Source: Bacteroidetes bacterium GWF2_38_335
GTDB lineage: Bacteria; Bacteroidota; Bacteroidia; Bacteroidales; GWF2-38-335
Assembly (NCBI GenBank): GCA_001769535.1
Contig: MEOH01000002.1
Coordinates: 186,001-250,000 of the forward strand
Length of the DNA: 64,000 nucleotides
Direction of reading: 5' to 3'
Both the position numbers and the translations under genes were made by a program. Shown here piece after piece: positions 61,541-64,000 of this stretch. Numbering within the stretch: the first letter of the stretch is position 1; each line of letters starts with the position of its first letter. The notes under the pieces were generated by a model. The model did no database searches. It had not been told where the DNA came from and saw only the letters and a list, made by a program, of their open reading frames with translations.

Positions 61541-63970
61541 TTACCTGCAAACCACAAATTTCTTCCTATACCCCATTCCTTTGTGATTCCATTCGAGGAA
61601 GTAGATGCCGGGGGATAAATCCTCAACATTCATAAGCAATCTGTTTTCGTTTATGGTTTGGGATTTTATGGTTATTCCCGTCAGGTTTTTGATTGTAATG
61701 TTATCATCAGATATTGGTTCGTTTATTAATAATAACTGGGCTTGCAGTTGGGTTGTGATGGGATTTGGGAAGATTTGGAGGTTTTGATTGTCGGGAATTT
61801 CGGAAACAGAATTCGAGATAACCTGATAGGCATATCCTTTGATGGTTACCTGACAGGAATTGACATATCCAAAGCTTATCCAACCATATAATGTGTCAAC
61901 TGGTGTGATAAGCAATAATCCTGTATAATAGTTTGATAAAGGATTCCAAATTCCAATATTAAAGTCAGTATAAGGATTACCAGTAAAAAAATAATCTCCA
62001 AAACTTAAATCTTCTGAAGTCCAATACAAATCCTCATTTATCATATAATATGCACGAAGAGTGTCCGGACTATTAGTATTCTGAATGAAAGATATTTCGT
62101 TTGTCAAGAATGAATTCATACCACTATAACATCTTTGAAACCCAGGGCTACCATTTTGATATGCACTTATAATAAAATCAGAAGTCCCATCATTGTTCAA
62201 ATCTAATTCATATGACTCAGTGATTCCAAAATAAGTATTTAATGATATATCAGGTTCAATATCCGTATAATAAATACCCTCTCCAGTTGTTTGTCCGGCA
62301 TAGATTCTGTTTGGTTCTTCAATGGTAATTATGTTTGACCCGATTGAAAGTGCATTGATATCCTTTATAATCATATCTGCAACGGATAGGATAAAAAAAC
62401 GATACGGTTGGCCTGAAACAATGTTATCTCCATCACTATCCAAAAAGGTGTCATCAAGGATCAGTTCATGATTTGCTCCGGTAGGAAGTACTTGAAGATA
62501 TTTTTCTTCAGTAAGCAGGTTGGCAGATTCCATATTGAAAGCTGATACCGCTTCTTTTTTAACAGCAATAATCCTGTATTCAGCCAATCCTGTTTCATCC
62601 GCACGCTTAAAAAAACTAATTTTTATGTCCCTGCCATCACCAAAATCTGAATTATCAATAACCAATGGCCCTTTTACCTGCAATAAAGGTGAAGCAAGCT
62701 TAAATGATGCCGAAAATGCCGAAAAAGTATTCACATTTGTCTGACTTCCATTGGCAATGCTCATGACAACAAAAACGTAATTGACATTGTGTGATATCAA
62801 ACCGGATGTAAAATCATTCAACGAATCCGAATTAACCATCACTGAAACATTTTCACCGGATGGAAAATGACTAATGTATGACCCGTGTGTAAGAGCAGAA
62901 GCATAATCGACCGTAAACATTGTCATGGAATCTTCTTTAACAAAGTAAACCCTGTATTCAACAATCGCTGATTCGTCGATTGCCTTTTCAAACGAATAGT
63001 TGATATCATATCTTGTACCTCCGGAATATATCCATTCAATCTGAAGGTTGCTTGCTGTATCGCATGGTGAAGTCAAAATAATTTCTTGTGATGGTGAAGA
63101 AAGGACGTTTTCATTCAGATTTATGCCATCCGCAACTGATAAAACAAATATTTTGTATGGAATAAACTCATTGATAATGGCTCCATCTGCTGAAGTTGAA
63201 AATTCACTAAAAACAGTATCAATACTTGAGCCGTCAGACAACACTTCAATGTAATCGGAGGAAATAACATTGTTAGCATCTTCAACATCAAAAGTATCTG
63301 CCATCCCAGATTTTACTGCCATAATTCTGTAGGATTGAATCCATGAGTTCCACATGCTTTTTTCTGCTGTAATCCTCAGGTCGAGGCCATTTTGATTATC
63401 TCCTGCATCAAAGGCAGCCACTCTTTCTGCAGCAGCAGGCAAACCTTCACCGGCAACAATAGGGTCATTGGGAATCTGGTTAATGGCAAAATCACTTATA
63501 GTGTTGTAATTCCTGAAACGAATCCATCCATAGAAATAATCTGTACCTGATTTAACTCTGAATCCTGCAAATCTATTAAAGCAATTGTACCATAAACAAT
63601 AAATTGACGGTAATCCCGAATAATTTTGACAAAGGAACAATTCAGAACTAGTCCATAAGCAATTGTTATTAATACTATCATTTAACTGAAGCGTGTCTAC
63701 TCCATTAACTGTTTCATGTCTAATAAACTCGAAATTTTCTAATGGACAAGCTGAAATGGCACCCTCCCCCCAATTAAGTTCAAAATGAATTTTAAAATCA
63801 TCTATCCCATCGCTGTTAACATCAAAGAAATAATAATCATCAGAAATAAATGGTAAAACAAAAATCATTGTGGTATCAGGCTCAATATCAGTATAAACAA
63901 TCTGCGACTGAGCTTTTTCACCAAACAAAAGTGAAAGCAGGACTATGATTGTTAGCAGAAATTTTCTCAC
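61541..63970 (-). CDS. T9SS cargo protein with repeated YTDIEPD and Fn3-like domains
   Basis: The 809-residue protein has a signal peptide (1-22, ending KAQSQ). A domain starting VYTDIEPDTTMIFVLPF (about 25-170) has an Asp-rich FDVNSDGIDDFKIHF loop and the phrase YGWIRF. It recurs at about 575-740 (YYTDIEPDISLNTYFGITES, LDLNNDGTSDFIIS, YGWISF). Between them lie about three 100-residue Fn3-like repeats (LRITAEKSM, YRIMAVKSG, YKIFVLSVADG and relatives). The last 75 residues form a T9SS sorting domain (LQIFPNPITTQLQAQ, DLSPGIYFLEWNHKG). The Asp-rich loops look like calcium-binding FG-GAP/VCBS-type repeats. It is extracellular, probably adhesive (inference). The start lies 30 bp from the window edge. 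Confidence 0.8.
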   Translation of the reverse strand: MRKFLLTIIVLLSLLFGEKAQSQIVYTDIEPDTTMIFVLPFISDDYYFFDVNSDGIDDFKIHFELNWGEGAISACPLENFEFIRHETVNGVDTLQLNDSINNNCLWTSSELFLCQNYSGLPSIYCLWYNCFNRFAGFRVKSGTDYFYGWIRFRNYNTISDFAINQIPNDPIVAGEGLPAAAERVAAFDAGDNQNGLDLRITAEKSMWNSWIQSYRIMAVKSGMADTFDVEDANNVISSDYIEVLSDGSSIDTVFSEFSTSADGAIINEFIPYKIFVLSVADGINLNENVLSSPSQEIILTSPCDTASNLQIEWIYSGGTRYDINYSFEKAIDESAIVEYRVYFVKEDSMTMFTVDYASALTHGSYISHFPSGENVSVMVNSDSLNDFTSGLISHNVNYVFVVMSIANGSQTNVNTFSAFSASFKLASPLLQVKGPLVIDNSDFGDGRDIKISFFKRADETGLAEYRIIAVKKEAVSAFNMESANLLTEEKYLQVLPTGANHELILDDTFLDSDGDNIVSGQPYRFFILSVADMIIKDINALSIGSNIITIEEPNRIYAGQTTGEGIYYTDIEPDISLNTYFGITESYELDLNNDGTSDFIISAYQNGSPGFQRCYSGMNSFLTNEISFIQNTNSPDTLRAYYMINEDLYWTSEDLSFGDYFFTGNPYTDFNIGIWNPLSNYYTGLLLITPVDTLYGWISFGYVNSCQVTIKGYAYQVISNSVSEIPDNQNLQIFPNPITTQLQAQLLLINEPISDDNITIKNLTGITIKSQTINENRLLMNVEDLSPGIYFLEWNHKGMGYRKKFVVCR

Positions 63971-64000
63971 AGCAATAATTTATTGGTAATCAACTAAAAG

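Overview
The window looks like a chromosome segment of an anaerobic member of the Bacteroidota, probably a Bacteroidia/Bacteroidales-type lineage (inference). Several genes carry type IX secretion (T9SS) type A C-terminal sorting domains. Several promoters fit the Bacteroidota pattern TTG-N18-21-TAnnTTTG. The gene content is typical of the phylum: DUF4139 mucoidy-inhibitor-like protein, AddA-type nuclease-helicase, a PyrD-like protein, and a NuoE/NuoF/NuoG-like soluble flavoenzyme of the kind anaerobes use. No complete rRNA, tRNA or CRISPR array is visible.

Left part (1-13.6 kb). A 5'-truncated outer-membrane beta-barrel protein is followed by a tyrosine recombinase. The recombinase sits beside a fragment resembling the 3' end of a tRNA plus its terminator, a probable integration scar. 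A short remnant of a second recombinase follows, then a T9SS-secreted protein with two DUF3494 (ice-binding-like) domains, a DUF3010 protein, the DUF4139 protein, a repeat-rich gap, an XRE/pentapeptide-repeat regulator, and an exported ankyrin-repeat/metallo-beta-lactamase fusion.

Middle-left (13.7-27.6 kb). This is the most unusual region. It holds four large paralogous T9SS cargo proteins of about 800 residues on the minus strand and one unrelated cargo. Two paralogs share a colinear 907-bp 3' block that is almost identical, while their 5' halves have diverged. The other two lie in a segmental duplication that brackets a small XRE-type regulator with 21-bp repeats. The spacers hold hairpins whose stems differ in sequence but keep pairing.

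Middle (28-46 kb). There is a small metallo-hydrolase; a tightly packed four-gene operon (AddA-like nuclease-helicase, lipoprotein, CoA-binding protein, membrane GT-C-like protein); MazEF and MntA/HepT toxin-antitoxin pairs followed by a lipoprotein; a TPR/SpoIIE phosphatase; an HsdR-N-like protein; and glycogen phosphorylase.

Right part (45.6-64 kb). One promoter drives a NuoE-like, NuoF-like, NuoG/GltD-fusion and ferritin-like operon. The fusion's molybdopterin domain has lost its cluster cysteines and catalytic position, so the complex probably shuttles electrons between NAD(H), NADP(H) and ferredoxin. Then come a DUF2279 protein, two paralogous exported proteins (one out of frame at an A9 tract), a MITE-like element, a macrodomain protein, a PyrD-like protein lacking the catalytic cysteine, two related exported helical proteins, a Tim44/zinc-ribbon/TerB membrane protein and one more T9SS cargo. 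Nested inverted repeats and 7-bp tandem repeats are scattered through the gaps.
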